NCBI GenBank assembly: GCA_030696315.1
Contig: JAUYSM010000030.1
Span: forward strand, 1-56,850
Length of the DNA stretch: 56,850 nucleotides
From: Pseudohongiella sp.
GTDB lineage: Bacteria; Pseudomonadota; Gammaproteobacteria; Pseudomonadales; Pseudohongiellaceae
Direction: 5' to 3'
The position numbers were made by a program, and so were the translations under genes. Positions 37,621 through 45,768 of the stretch are shown piece by piece (position 1 is the first letter of the stretch; each line of letters begins with the position of its first letter). The notes under the pieces were generated by a model, which saw only the letters and a program-made list of their open reading frames with translations, searched no databases and had not been told where the DNA came from.

Positions 37621-37824
37621 ATGGAGCAATCAACAATGTTGGATATCTGGTTAAATCCTGGCAGTTGGACACATGAACAATGGCTTGTGTTCAGCATCCT
37701 GGGGTTCATTGTAGTCGCGGTCATTTTTGTCGCCTACCGTCTTTTCAAAATAGTACGTAGCGTCAGCGGTAAGCGTGAACTGCCTGTGCTTCGACCAGGC
37801 AAACGGGCAGGTTCAAAACGCTGA
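37621..37824 (+). CDS. Small single-pass membrane protein
   Basis: 67 residues, not recognised. A polar N-terminus (LNPGSWTHEQ) leads to one membrane segment (about 21-42) and a basic C-terminal tail rich in Lys and Arg, suggesting the tail is cytoplasmic. An internal ATG at 37636 with GGAG nine bases upstream could be the true start, giving 62 residues. It converges on another tiny membrane protein with 35 bases between. Confidence 0.6.
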   Translation: MEQSTMLDIWLNPGSWTHEQWLVFSILGFIVVAVIFVAYRLFKIVRSVSGKRELPVLRPGKRAGSKR

Positions 37825-37859
37825 GAATTATTCTGTTGCTGTTGTGCTGTACACATTGA

Positions 37860-38039
37860 TCAGCGTTCAAGCAAGGTCAGATCAAGTACGGCTGCCGCGA
37901 CAGCCAGCAGTACAACAACAACGGCAAGGCAGCCCAGCAGCGCAAGAATTCGAAAGGACTTTCCGTCTTTGGTATACAACCCGGACTTTTCGTATTCGCG
38001 CTCAGGCTTGTTGTCGGACTCGTGTTTTTCTTTGCTCAT
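37860..38039 (-). CDS. Small tail-anchored membrane protein
   Basis: 59 residues from the ATG at 38039, which has AGGAG eight bases upstream. The first 30 residues are strongly charged (MSKEKHESDNKPEREYEKSG) and the last 25 form one hydrophobic segment ending LDLTLLER, so the protein is probably anchored by its C-terminus. I do not recognise the family. It is divergent from the secreted protease gene at 38074, with only 34 bases between starts, so the promoters must overlap the other gene's 5' end. Confidence 0.6.
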   Translation of the reverse strand: MSKEKHESDNKPEREYEKSGLYTKDGKSFRILALLGCLAVVVVLLAVAAAVLDLTLLER

Positions 38040-38073
38040 AAAACTCTCCTGATACAACATTGCGGGAAATACG

Positions 38074-38892
38074 TTGAGATTTTCAGGCAACCCACTGATA
38101 TTCCTTATTGCTGTCGCCCTGTTGGCGATGCCTGCTCATGCGATTGTGATCAGGCATGATACTGGATACTTGGGATTTGTAGCCAGAGCATCAGACTATC
38201 CTGCTGTTTTTCCACTGTATACGCAGGCAAACGGGTATAAGGTTTGTGTCGCAACGCTGATCCATGAGCGATGGGCGCTCACAGCAGCGCACTGTGCCGA
38301 AGAAACCCCACTAGCTGCCTCGCTGGGCAAAGCACAGAGTTTTGTGGTGAGTATCGCCGGTACCGAGATACAGGTAGATCAATTGGTGCTTCATCCGTCC
38401 TGGCCGGATCATCCAGGATCACGCTTTGATAACACCCAGGTCGATCTTGCATTGATCAGACTGAATGTGGCAGTCAACAATGTCTCTCCGATACCTCTGT
38501 ACGATGGCAGTGACGAATTGGGCCAGACAGCCACGTTTCTTGGGTGGGGGCATAGTGGAACCGGTCGCACAGGATTGTCTGAAAACGATGGTCGTTTGCG
38601 CTTTGCAAAGAACAAAGTAGATGTCGCGCAAGAACAACTGCAGTTTGTATTTGATTCGCCAGACGGACCTGACAGCGTTGCCGTCGATTTTGAAGGCGTG
38701 CCCGGGCTGGGTGACAGTGGTGGGCCAGCAATTGTCAGTGTTAATGGCATGTTATGGCTGGCAGGTGTTGCTGTTGGGGAATTGGAGCAATCACCCGGGA
38801 TGCCGACCGGTCTGTATGGTGCCAGGGTGGTTTACGAAAGGGTCAGCAGGCATGTAGATTGGATCAACAAGGTAATGCATGCTGACAAGTGA
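38074..38892 (+). CDS. Secreted trypsin-like serine protease
   Basis: 272 residues, apparently starting at a TTG (38074) behind GGGAA, because the next in-frame ATG lies inside the signal peptide. A signal peptide (about 1-23, ending AMPAHA) leads to an S1 (chymotrypsin-fold) domain with the full triad: H73 in LTAAHC, D124 in NTQVDLALIRL and S215 in GLGDSGGP. C58 and C74 match the conserved disulfide. There is no clear propeptide or PDZ domain, so this is not a DegP protein. Extracellular or periplasmic location is inferred. Confidence 0.88.
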   Translation: MRFSGNPLIFLIAVALLAMPAHAIVIRHDTGYLGFVARASDYPAVFPLYTQANGYKVCVATLIHERWALTAAHCAEETPLAASLGKAQSFVVSIAGTEIQVDQLVLHPSWPDHPGSRFDNTQVDLALIRLNVAVNNVSPIPLYDGSDELGQTATFLGWGHSGTGRTGLSENDGRLRFAKNKVDVAQEQLQFVFDSPDGPDSVAVDFEGVPGLGDSGGPAIVSVNGMLWLAGVAVGELEQSPGMPTGLYGARVVYERVSRHVDWINKVMHADK

Positions 38893-38945
38893 TAAACAAA
38901 CAGTTAATTTGCTAAACTCAAACGAATTCGAAAACGACGTGTTTC

Positions 38946-38969
38946 CACATTCACATTCACATTCACATT
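38946..38969 (+). repeat. Hexanucleotide tandem repeat (CACATT)x4
   Basis: Four perfect copies of CACATT lie 19-42 bases upstream of the peroxiredoxin ATG, between any promoter and its ribosome binding site. Such arrays change length by slippage and would alter spacing in the leader. Confidence 0.9.
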
Positions 38970-38987
38970 AAAAGTAAGAGGTCGACA

Positions 38988-39467
38988 ATGAGCATCAAGA
39001 TTGGTGACAAAATTCCTGCGGTAACCCTAAAAACCATGGGTAAAGAAGGTCCCGAGAATATCACCTCGGCAGAGGTGTTCGACGGTAAAAAGGTCGTGCT
39101 GTTTGCTGTGCCTGGTGCGTTTACACCTGGCTGCTCAGTGACACATCTGCCGGGTTATGTCGTAAACGCAGACAAAATCAAAGCTAAAGGCGTGGATACC
39201 ATAGCCTGCATGTCCGTCAATGATGCCTTTGTGATGGGTGCTTGGGGTAAATCACAAAATGCTGAAGAGCTATTGATGCTGGCGGATGGAAATGGCGACT
39301 TTACGCAAGCGCTGGGGCTAGAGCTGGACGCGAGCGGGTTTGGTATGGGTAAGCGCAGCCGACGCTTTGCCATGATTGTTGACAGTGGCGTGGTGACGCA
39401 TCTGGCGGTAGAGCCTGCTGCAGGGATTGACGTAAGCTCGGCAGAAAAGATATTGGCGCTGCTTTGA
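38988..39467 (+). CDS. Peroxiredoxin, Prx5 subfamily
   Basis: 159 residues, cytoplasmic. FAVPGAFTPGCSVTHLPGYV places the peroxidatic cysteine at 49 in the PxxxTxxC motif, and the length and C-terminal TAAGID-like ending match atypical two-cysteine or one-cysteine Prx5 enzymes (type II peroxiredoxins). There is no fused glutaredoxin domain. It is followed 51 bases later by the dienelactone hydrolase gene and may share a transcript with it. Confidence 0.92.
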   Translation: MSIKIGDKIPAVTLKTMGKEGPENITSAEVFDGKKVVLFAVPGAFTPGCSVTHLPGYVVNADKIKAKGVDTIACMSVNDAFVMGAWGKSQNAEELLMLADGNGDFTQALGLELDASGFGMGKRSRRFAMIVDSGVVTHLAVEPAAGIDVSSAEKILALL

Positions 39468-39518
39468 GTGTTATAGACTGACCTCTCTACTTCAATATGC
39501 ACTACGAGGATTCTTGAT

Positions 39519-40265
39519 ATGCTAAAAACGGAATACATCGAATACCGTGATGGTGAAACGGTACTTGAAGCCTACATAGCGTATGACGAGTCTGTCAGCG
39601 GCAAGCGGCCGTGCGTCCTGGTTGCACATGACTGGACGGGGCGCAGGGATTACGCCTGCGCCGGTGCAGAGCGCATGGCTGAAATGGGGTATGTCGGTTT
39701 TGCAGTCGATATTTATGGCAAAGGCGTGTTCGGAAAAGATGGAGACGCACAGGGGAACTCAGCCTTGATGATGCCGTTTGTGGACGACAGAACATTATTT
39801 CGGCGTCGTATGTTGGCAGCGTTGTCAGCAGCCCAGGATCTGTCGCAGGTCGACGACGGCAATATCGCCGCGATGGGTTATTGTTTCGGTGGGATGGCTG
39901 TGCTTGAGCTGGCGCGTTCTGGTGCAGCACTGAAAGGTGTTGCAAGTGTGCATGGTTTGTTGGGCCAAGGTGGTGTTTCCAACCAGCCTATCAAGGCCAA
40001 AGTGTTATGTTTACACGGTCACGATGATCCTATGGTCACTCCCGAGCAAGTGCTGGCGTTTCAGTCTGAAATGAGCTCGGCAAATGTTGACTGGCAGGTT
40101 CACGTCTATGGCGGAACCAAACACGCTTTTACCAATCCGGCAGCCAATAACCCTGAGTTTGGCACCGTCTATAGTTTGAGCGCCACTCGGCGAGCAGAGC
40201 GTGCGTTATCAAATTTTTTTAATGAACTTTTTATAGAAATGCCACCCTTGGATGTAGCCCCCTAA
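39519..40265 (+). CDS. Dienelactone hydrolase family protein
   Basis: 248 residues, alpha/beta hydrolase fold. The nucleophile is a cysteine (C122 in GYCFGGMAVLE), with D170 in HGHDDPMV and H202 in GGTKHAFTNP, the DLH-type Cys-Asp-His triad. The family hydrolyses dienelactones in chlorocatechol breakdown, but many members have other ester substrates and no aromatic degradation genes are nearby. GAGGA lies nine bases before the ATG. Its stop codon directly abuts the GTG of the diguanylate cyclase gene. Confidence 0.92.
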   Translation: MLKTEYIEYRDGETVLEAYIAYDESVSGKRPCVLVAHDWTGRRDYACAGAERMAEMGYVGFAVDIYGKGVFGKDGDAQGNSALMMPFVDDRTLFRRRMLAALSAAQDLSQVDDGNIAAMGYCFGGMAVLELARSGAALKGVASVHGLLGQGGVSNQPIKAKVLCLHGHDDPMVTPEQVLAFQSEMSSANVDWQVHVYGGTKHAFTNPAANNPEFGTVYSLSATRRAERALSNFFNELFIEMPPLDVAP

Positions 40266-40928
40266 GTGCGCGATATCTGCCCGGCCAATCTCGATAGCTG
40301 CGCTCATCTTGATGAACTGGCATTGCTGCGCAATCGTGTAGCGGAGTTGAATACTCAGGTCATTACGGATGAGCTGACAGGCTTGTTCAATTACCGTCAT
40401 TTACTGCATACCTTAAGCGTAGAGATTGAACGTGTGCGACGCAGTGGTGGTGAGTTTTCTGTCTTGATTGTTGATTTTGATAACTTTAAGAAACTGAACG
40501 ATACCTATGGCCATGACTTTGGCAATCTGGTGTTGCGCACGGCGGGTACGTTCTATCGCAAGTCATTGCGCAAGCTCGATGTGCCTTGTCGTTTTGGTGG
40601 CGAGGAGTTTGTTATGGTGCTGCCGGGCACTGGGCTGCGCGAGGCAGTGTTGTTGGCCGAGCGCCTGCGAAAAGGTGTTGAGGCACTGCAATTGTTTTCG
40701 GAAGATGATCGAGTACTGGTGACGGTCAGTACCGGCGTTGACGTGTTCCGTGCGCGGGATCAGATCACGCCTGATCAATTGATCCATCGCACGGACAAAC
40801 AGTTGCTGCAAGCCAAACAAATGGGCAAAAACCGGGTTTGTTTCCCGGATTATGCCGATCAGTCTGGTGGCATGTCTTATGATGAACGAGCGGCATTAAT
40901 GGATGGATTCAGCAATCAGCGCAGTTGA
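40266..40928 (+). CDS. Minimal GGDEF diguanylate cyclase
   Basis: 220 residues starting at a GTG placed immediately after the hydrolase stop, so expression is probably by coupled re-initiation. A short N-terminal helix (about 13-32) leads directly into a GGDEF domain: DELTGLFNYRHL, the metal-binding VDFDNFKKLNDTYGHDFGN and the active-site GGEEF at 111-115. The inhibitory I-site RxxD (R102, D105) stands five residues before it, so product inhibition is likely. There is no sensor, receiver or membrane segment. It should make c-di-GMP in the cytoplasm. Confidence 0.92.
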   Translation: MRDICPANLDSCAHLDELALLRNRVAELNTQVITDELTGLFNYRHLLHTLSVEIERVRRSGGEFSVLIVDFDNFKKLNDTYGHDFGNLVLRTAGTFYRKSLRKLDVPCRFGGEEFVMVLPGTGLREAVLLAERLRKGVEALQLFSEDDRVLVTVSTGVDVFRARDQITPDQLIHRTDKQLLQAKQMGKNRVCFPDYADQSGGMSYDERAALMDGFSNQRS

Positions 40929-41560
40929 TCCAGTTGTTCAGCCAAGTGATGCAAGATCGCCGCAGTGGCTCCCCAGATTCGATGTTTCCCAAATTGGACT
41001 TCCCAAAACTTGCGCTCCCTGCCTCTGAACTCAATGTGGTTAATGCGGTAATTGGCTGGATTCAACAGTGTTGAGGCCGGTACAAAAAAGATTTCGGCTA
41101 CTTCGTCAGGGCAGGCGATCAGATCGACATCGGGGTCAATCAATCCCACAACAGGTGTGACATGAAACGCGGAAGGCATGATCAGTGCTGGTAACTTTCC
41201 CAGTATGGTGACGTCATCAGGGCGCAGTCTGGTTTCTTCTTCAGCCTCACGCAAAGCCGTATAAATGATGTCAGGGTCGTCGGGATTGACGCTGCCGCCT
41301 GGCAAACTCACTTGACCGGCATGACGGCGCAGATGCGCGGTTCTTAAAGTCAGCATGATGTGACTTTCGTCGAACCGGCTGTTATCGAACGGTTTTGTCA
41401 ATGTGATCAGTACGGCCGCATGTCGCACGGCCATACCATTCACAAGGACATCTGGTTGGTGATTTTGTTCAAACGGGTCAGGCGGCACTATCAATCCAGA
41501 CGGGGCAGGTGACAGCTGGAAATACGCTTCCAACTTATGCAGAATGCCGCTGTCTTTCAT
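40916..41560 (-). CDS. Nudix hydrolase, CoA pyrophosphatase type
   Basis: 214 residues. The Nudix box (G-x5-E-x7-REUxEExGU) is seen in PGGSVNPDDPDIIYTALREAEEET, slightly lengthened in its first part as in NudL. RRHAGQVSLPGG just before it is the UPF0035 signature that marks CoA pyrophosphatases. The likely reaction is CoA to phosphopantetheine and 3',5'-ADP. It overlaps the end of the diguanylate cyclase gene by 13 bases, tail to tail. Confidence 0.9.
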   Translation of the reverse strand: MKDSGILHKLEAYFQLSPAPSGLIVPPDPFEQNHQPDVLVNGMAVRHAAVLITLTKPFDNSRFDESHIMLTLRTAHLRRHAGQVSLPGGSVNPDDPDIIYTALREAEEETRLRPDDVTILGKLPALIMPSAFHVTPVVGLIDPDVDLIACPDEVAEIFFVPASTLLNPANYRINHIEFRGRERKFWEVQFGKHRIWGATAAILHHLAEQLDQLR

Positions 41561-41580
41561 GCGTGCTGCCTGACTCCTTG

Positions 41581-43743
41581 TCAGTTAAAGCGCCAGTTGA
41601 GCGCAACAAAGGCGCGTAGTGGCTCACCCGGGAAGTAACGATCGCCACCAAATGCCGCCCAGTCACCGCGCTCTGCATATCGCGTATCTGTCAAATTCAG
41701 AATGTTGAGCGACAGGGTAAGGTCTTCCGTCGCTTCCCATCGTGTACGCAGATTCACGACCTGATGACCTTCATACAGGTTGAGGTTTTCCGGGTTTGTA
41801 AAGTACTCACCCATCCCTACCAGTTGCAGCTCGGTCAACAGGTCCGCAGTTGGGCGCCATTGCAATTGCAAAGTGCCAAAGTTGCGTGGTGCAGATGAAA
41901 CATCGTTACCGTTGAGATTGACTCCACCTGAAATTTGATCGTTCTCATAAGTATGCAGGGCATAGTTGTATGCACCGCTGATGCGCCACTGCTCATTGAT
42001 GTCGAAAGCACCACTGAGTTCGGCGCCTTTGTGACGAGTATGCATGTTGTTCAAATTGATGCGGTTACTGTCTGTGATGATTTCATTGTCCTTGTCCATA
42101 TAAAAAGCAACAGCTTCATACGTGAACGGGCCTTCACCCCCTGAAATGCCCAGTTCAATACTGTCGATCTCTACAGCATCCAGATCCGCAACAGTCTGAT
42201 TATTCTGCAGGCGGTACAACTCGGTTGCTTGTGGCGGTCTGAAGCCGCGTGTTACCCGAAATTGCACATCGTGATTGTCATTCAAGGCATACCGGATACC
42301 CAGTTTAGGCGCCAGATTGCCAAACGTGTCAGAGCGGTCCGCAGGCCTGTTATAGCGGCATCCGCCCATGGTGCAAGGTACACCGTTGTCGCGCGTGCGG
42401 CCGGTCAACATATTGTTGTCGTAGTCGTAGCCCATTCGTTCGAAGCGCAGACCCAAGGTAATATCAAAACCGTTATCCCAAAATTGTTGATACTGTACAA
42501 ATGGTGCAATTTGGGTGGCATCGACGTCATAGTCGTAGTGTTTACCAATTGGAACGGTAGCAACTACAAGCGGTGAACCTGTCGCTGGACTGAATTGTGT
42601 CTGCTGCAGTGAGCCCTCGGTAAATTCGAGATCCAGACCTGCCGCAAATTTTTGGTTATCACCAAAATTTTTGTAGGTCGCAAACTGCAAGCCCACGCTG
42701 CTGTGTTCGTTCACCTCGGTGGGTGCACCGGGCAGGAAGTGTTGCACAAAGTCCAGATCTGCTTTGCGGTAATAAGGCGTCAGGATCACATCCCAGCCAC
42801 TGTCGAGTGAGTAACTGACACTTGTCCATAACCGGGTGCTTTGATTGTTACGATAAGCCTCTGGGTTAGGATTCTGGCGTCGAAGCACATCATTTTTGTA
42901 TGAATTTGCCCCAACAACGTAGCCCGCCGTTTCCTGATTCAGGTTGGTGATGGTGATGCCGCCATCGAGTTCGACACCGTTATTCAAGCGACTGGTGTAG
43001 AGCCAGGACAGTTTTTGCTGATCGTAGCCACTTTCTGGCCGGAAGCCTTGTTCGCTGATGCCATTTAGCAGCAGCATGTGCTTGGTATTGCCATTGTCAA
43101 AACCAATGCGTGCGTTACTGCGTAAGGTGCCACGAGGGCCTGCTTCAAGAGAGAGTTCACGACGGTCATCAGGCGTAGGCAGCACAACGTTGATCATGCC
43201 GTGTACGGCATTTGATCCGTAAAAAGCCGTGCCTGGGCCACGAATAACTTCGATGCGTTCGGCATTCTCTGAGTGAGAGTCAAACAGTTCATTAACGTTA
43301 CAAAAGCCTGCGGCCCGCAAAGGTATGCCCTGTTCTGCAAGCAAAAATGCACCACAGGCGCCGCCACCGCTCAGCACTGGCGAGCGGATCGCTGTCAGAC
43401 TCTCCTGGCCATTGTTACGGTTGATATTCACGCCGGGCAAACGGTTGGCTGATTCCTGAATGTGGGTATGTGCGGTCAGTTTTAAATCTTCTTCAGACAG
43501 GATGGCTATGCTGCCATTAATGTCTGCCAACGCTTCCGGGCGGCGGGAATAAGACGTCACAACAATCTCTTCTATCGACGGCGTTCCGTCTGTTTGCGCG
43601 AATGCTGGCGCCATGTTGCCTGCCATCAGCGCGGCACACGAGACGGCCAACAAACGGCGCCCGGATGTGCCAACTGGGTTTATCGTATTCATCCTTGATT
43701 TTTGAATTGTGGGTATGCGTTTGACAGTGAATGGCTTTTTCAT
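41581..43743 (-). CDS. TonB-dependent outer-membrane receptor (720 aa)
   Basis: The start at 43743 has GGGAGAG five bases upstream. The N-terminus is basic and unusually long, with a signal peptide ending NMAPAFAQ near residue 50. The plug begins IEEIVVTSYSRRPEA and includes RIEVIRGPGTAFYGSNAVHGMINVV. Two cysteines in the plug (GGGACGAFLL and AAGFCNVNEL) could form a disulfide across a substrate loop. The barrel ends GEPLRAFVALNWRFN. It is a smaller, more classical type than the other two receptors; the substrate is unknown. It is divergent from the SDR gene. Confidence 0.91.
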   Translation of the reverse strand: MKKPFTVKRIPTIQKSRMNTINPVGTSGRRLLAVSCAALMAGNMAPAFAQTDGTPSIEEIVVTSYSRRPEALADINGSIAILSEEDLKLTAHTHIQESANRLPGVNINRNNGQESLTAIRSPVLSGGGACGAFLLAEQGIPLRAAGFCNVNELFDSHSENAERIEVIRGPGTAFYGSNAVHGMINVVLPTPDDRRELSLEAGPRGTLRSNARIGFDNGNTKHMLLLNGISEQGFRPESGYDQQKLSWLYTSRLNNGVELDGGITITNLNQETAGYVVGANSYKNDVLRRQNPNPEAYRNNQSTRLWTSVSYSLDSGWDVILTPYYRKADLDFVQHFLPGAPTEVNEHSSVGLQFATYKNFGDNQKFAAGLDLEFTEGSLQQTQFSPATGSPLVVATVPIGKHYDYDVDATQIAPFVQYQQFWDNGFDITLGLRFERMGYDYDNNMLTGRTRDNGVPCTMGGCRYNRPADRSDTFGNLAPKLGIRYALNDNHDVQFRVTRGFRPPQATELYRLQNNQTVADLDAVEIDSIELGISGGEGPFTYEAVAFYMDKDNEIITDSNRINLNNMHTRHKGAELSGAFDINEQWRISGAYNYALHTYENDQISGGVNLNGNDVSSAPRNFGTLQLQWRPTADLLTELQLVGMGEYFTNPENLNLYEGHQVVNLRTRWEATEDLTLSLNILNLTDTRYAERGDWAAFGGDRYFPGEPLRAFVALNWRFN

Positions 43744-43860
43744 TGGAACTCTCCCGTAGAGTATTTGCATCTTAGGTCATGGACCACAAGAGTCTTTGTC
43801 AATCAGCTTTGCGCATTACAAGTCTCTGCCTGTAAGGCTTTTTAATCAGCGTGAAACGAT

Positions 43861-43915
43861 AGCATAGAAACCACCAAATTTGTGCTTGCCGCTTGGTACA
43901 TACGGTGGCTATGCT
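43861..43915 (+). promoter_or_regulatory. Long imperfect inverted repeat between TonB receptor and SDR genes
   Basis: AGCATAG (43861-43867) and CCACC (43871-43875) pair with GGTGG (43904-43908) and CTATGCT (43909-43915), with a three-base bulge in the left arm and a 28-base loop. It lies 46 bases upstream of the SDR ATG. It could be a structured leader or two half-sites for a regulator acting on the divergent genes; neither is proven. Confidence 0.3.
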
Positions 43916-43961
43916 TGCTCGCAAGTTTAACTGAGGTCTGCGCGGGCCAGGAGTGCTTCAC

Positions 43962-44753
43962 ATGCAAATCAAGGACAAAGTTGTGGTGGTGACAGGTGGG
44001 GCTAGTGGCATTGGCAAATCACTCTGTGAACGATTCGCAACCGAAGGCGCAAAAGCAGTTGTTGTAGCTGATATCAATCAGGAAGGAATTGATGCGGTTG
44101 CTGCCGCCATTGCGGGAAAGACACAGACAATCGCGATCAAAACGGATGTCAGTGTTGAGGAGGATATCAAAGCCTTGGTTTCACAAACGTTGGCAGCCTT
44201 TGGGCATATAGACCTGTTTTGCTCCAATGCCGGTATTTTCACAATCGGCGGTGAAGAGGTGACTGACGATGCCTGGGATCGAATCTGGGACATCAACGTT
44301 AAATCTCATATCTACGCAGCGCGGGCGGTACTGCCAGCCATGTTGGCACGCGGTGAAGGTTATCTGTTGAATACCGCCTCAGCGGCCGGCTTGCTGAGTC
44401 AGATAGGATCTGCGCCTTATGCGGTTACCAAACATGCGGCGGTGGGGTTTGCTGAATGGTTGTCTATTACCTACGGTAATCGCGGCATCAAGGTGTCAGT
44501 CTTGTGTCCGCAGGCAGTTCGCACTCAAATGACAGCCAACACCCGTGGCGGCGGAGTAGCGGGTGTAGATGGCATGCTCGAACCAGATGCACTGGCGCAG
44601 ACCGTGATTGAGACCTTGGCGGAAGAACGATTTTTGTGCCTCCCCCATCCGCAAGTGCTCACCTATATGCAAAGGAAAACAGCTGATTATGACCGTTGGC
44701 TGTCGGGCATGCGGCGCTTGCAGGATCAGTACTCGGATCAATATAACAAATGA
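43962..44753 (+). CDS. Short-chain dehydrogenase/reductase
   Basis: 263 residues from the ATG at 43962, which has AGGAG eight bases upstream; a GTG three codons earlier is less likely. It is a classical SDR with the NAD(P)-binding [12 protein letters not shown] near 12-23, the D-x-x-x-x at VVADINQEG that suggests NAD preference, the NAGIF motif, and the catalytic Ser and YAVTKHA (Tyr-x-x-x-Lys) near 152-158. The substrate is unknown. slyD follows after 104 bases. Confidence 0.92.
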   Translation: MQIKDKVVVVTGGASGIGKSLCERFATEGAKAVVVADINQEGIDAVAAAIAGKTQTIAIKTDVSVEEDIKALVSQTLAAFGHIDLFCSNAGIFTIGGEEVTDDAWDRIWDINVKSHIYAARAVLPAMLARGEGYLLNTASAAGLLSQIGSAPYAVTKHAAVGFAEWLSITYGNRGIKVSVLCPQAVRTQMTANTRGGGVAGVDGMLEPDALAQTVIETLAEERFLCLPHPQVLTYMQRKTADYDRWLSGMRRLQDQYSDQYNK

Positions 44754-44857
44754 GCAGGCAAGCTTGTTGTCAGCCCTGGCAAGACTTGAGCGTTGGGAAA
44801 TGGTAGGGTATGCGGGTTTTTTTTATCTGACAGTGTAAACAGCACAGGAATCTCGTA

Positions 44858-45343
44858 ATGACTTTGATGATTGGCAAAAACTCGGTAGTAGCAATCAACT
44901 ACACCCTGACTAACGACGCCGGTGAGGTGATGGACTCTTCTGAAGGCGGAGCGCCGCTGACGTATCTGCACGGTGCGCATAACTTGATTGCGGGCCTTGA
45001 GAAGGAGTTGGAAGGTAAAGCTGCCGGCGCGAAGTTCAAGGCAACAATTGCCCCAGAAGATGGTTATGGTGAAAGTGATCCTGCCATGATCCAGACTTTG
45101 CCACGCGAAATGTTCCGCGGCGTAGACAATATTGAAGTGGGCATGGGTTTTACCGCCCAAGGGCCGCAAGGTCAGCAGCACATTGTTGTTACCGCGGTCA
45201 GCGGTGATGAAGTGACTGTGGACGGTAACCATCCTATGGCGGGGAGGACTCTGCACTTCGCGGTGGAAGTGATCAGCGTGCGCGAAGCGACCGCAGAAGA
45301 GATCGACCACGGCCACGTGCACGATGGTTCACATCACCACTAA
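44858..45343 (+). CDS. slyD: FKBP-type peptidyl-prolyl isomerase, SlyD family
   Basis: 161 residues. The FKBP core (IGKNSVVAINYTLTNDAGEVMDSS, PLTYLHGAHNLIAGLEKELEGK) is interrupted by the chaperone insert-in-flap domain (about 70-125, YGESDPAMIQTLPREMF). The C-terminus HGHVHDGSHHH is a short His-rich metal-binding tail, much shorter than in E. coli SlyD. It catalyses proline isomerisation in the cytoplasm, with a possible role in nickel handling. It ends four bases into the convergent VOC gene. Confidence 0.93.
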   Translation: MTLMIGKNSVVAINYTLTNDAGEVMDSSEGGAPLTYLHGAHNLIAGLEKELEGKAAGAKFKATIAPEDGYGESDPAMIQTLPREMFRGVDNIEVGMGFTAQGPQGQQHIVVTAVSGDEVTVDGNHPMAGRTLHFAVEVISVREATAEEIDHGHVHDGSHHH

Positions 45344-45768
45344 TCGTTCTGCAACAACTCCAGCCAGTTGCCATCGGGATCCTTCACGATGGCAATGCTT
45401 ACCCCGGGCCGGATGGTTTTAACCGGAACAACAATTGAATATTCCGCCTTTTCGCACGCTGATACGGTCTCCTGCAGATTCCCGATGTGGAAAGTGAAGT
45501 AACGCATACCTGTCGCTGCGGGTATGCCGCCTGGCACCGCATCTGCCGCCGGTGGTCTATCCAGTTGCACAATCTTCAACACGGTGTCACCGACTTTTAA
45601 ACGGTGCATTGTGCCGCCGGATGGCATCGGAATAATGGACTCCAACGGCAAACCCAAAAAGTCTTTGTAAAAAGCCAACATAGGCCCGGCATCGCGCGTA
45701 ATGATACCGAGGTCTATGGCTGGCTTTTTAAGGTCCAGGCGTAAATCTGCACTCATGGCGCTATTCAC
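45340..45768 (-). CDS. VOC (glyoxalase/dioxygenase-fold) family protein
   Basis: 142 residues from a GTG at 45768 that overlaps the aldehyde dehydrogenase stop (GTGA); an ATG at 45756 is the alternative start. Two beta-alpha-beta-beta-beta modules are visible, with LGIITRDAGPMLAFYKDFLGLPLE in the first and the ending IVKDPDGNWLELLQND in the second. The final Glu is a usual VOC metal ligand. It may be a lyase, dioxygenase or binding protein; the pairing with an aldehyde dehydrogenase suggests a short aldehyde or 2-oxo-acid pathway, which is inference. Confidence 0.85.
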   Translation of the reverse strand: MNSAMSADLRLDLKKPAIDLGIITRDAGPMLAFYKDFLGLPLESIIPMPSGGTMHRLKVGDTVLKIVQLDRPPAADAVPGGIPAATGMRYFTFHIGNLQETVSACEKAEYSIVVPVKTIRPGVSIAIVKDPDGNWLELLQND

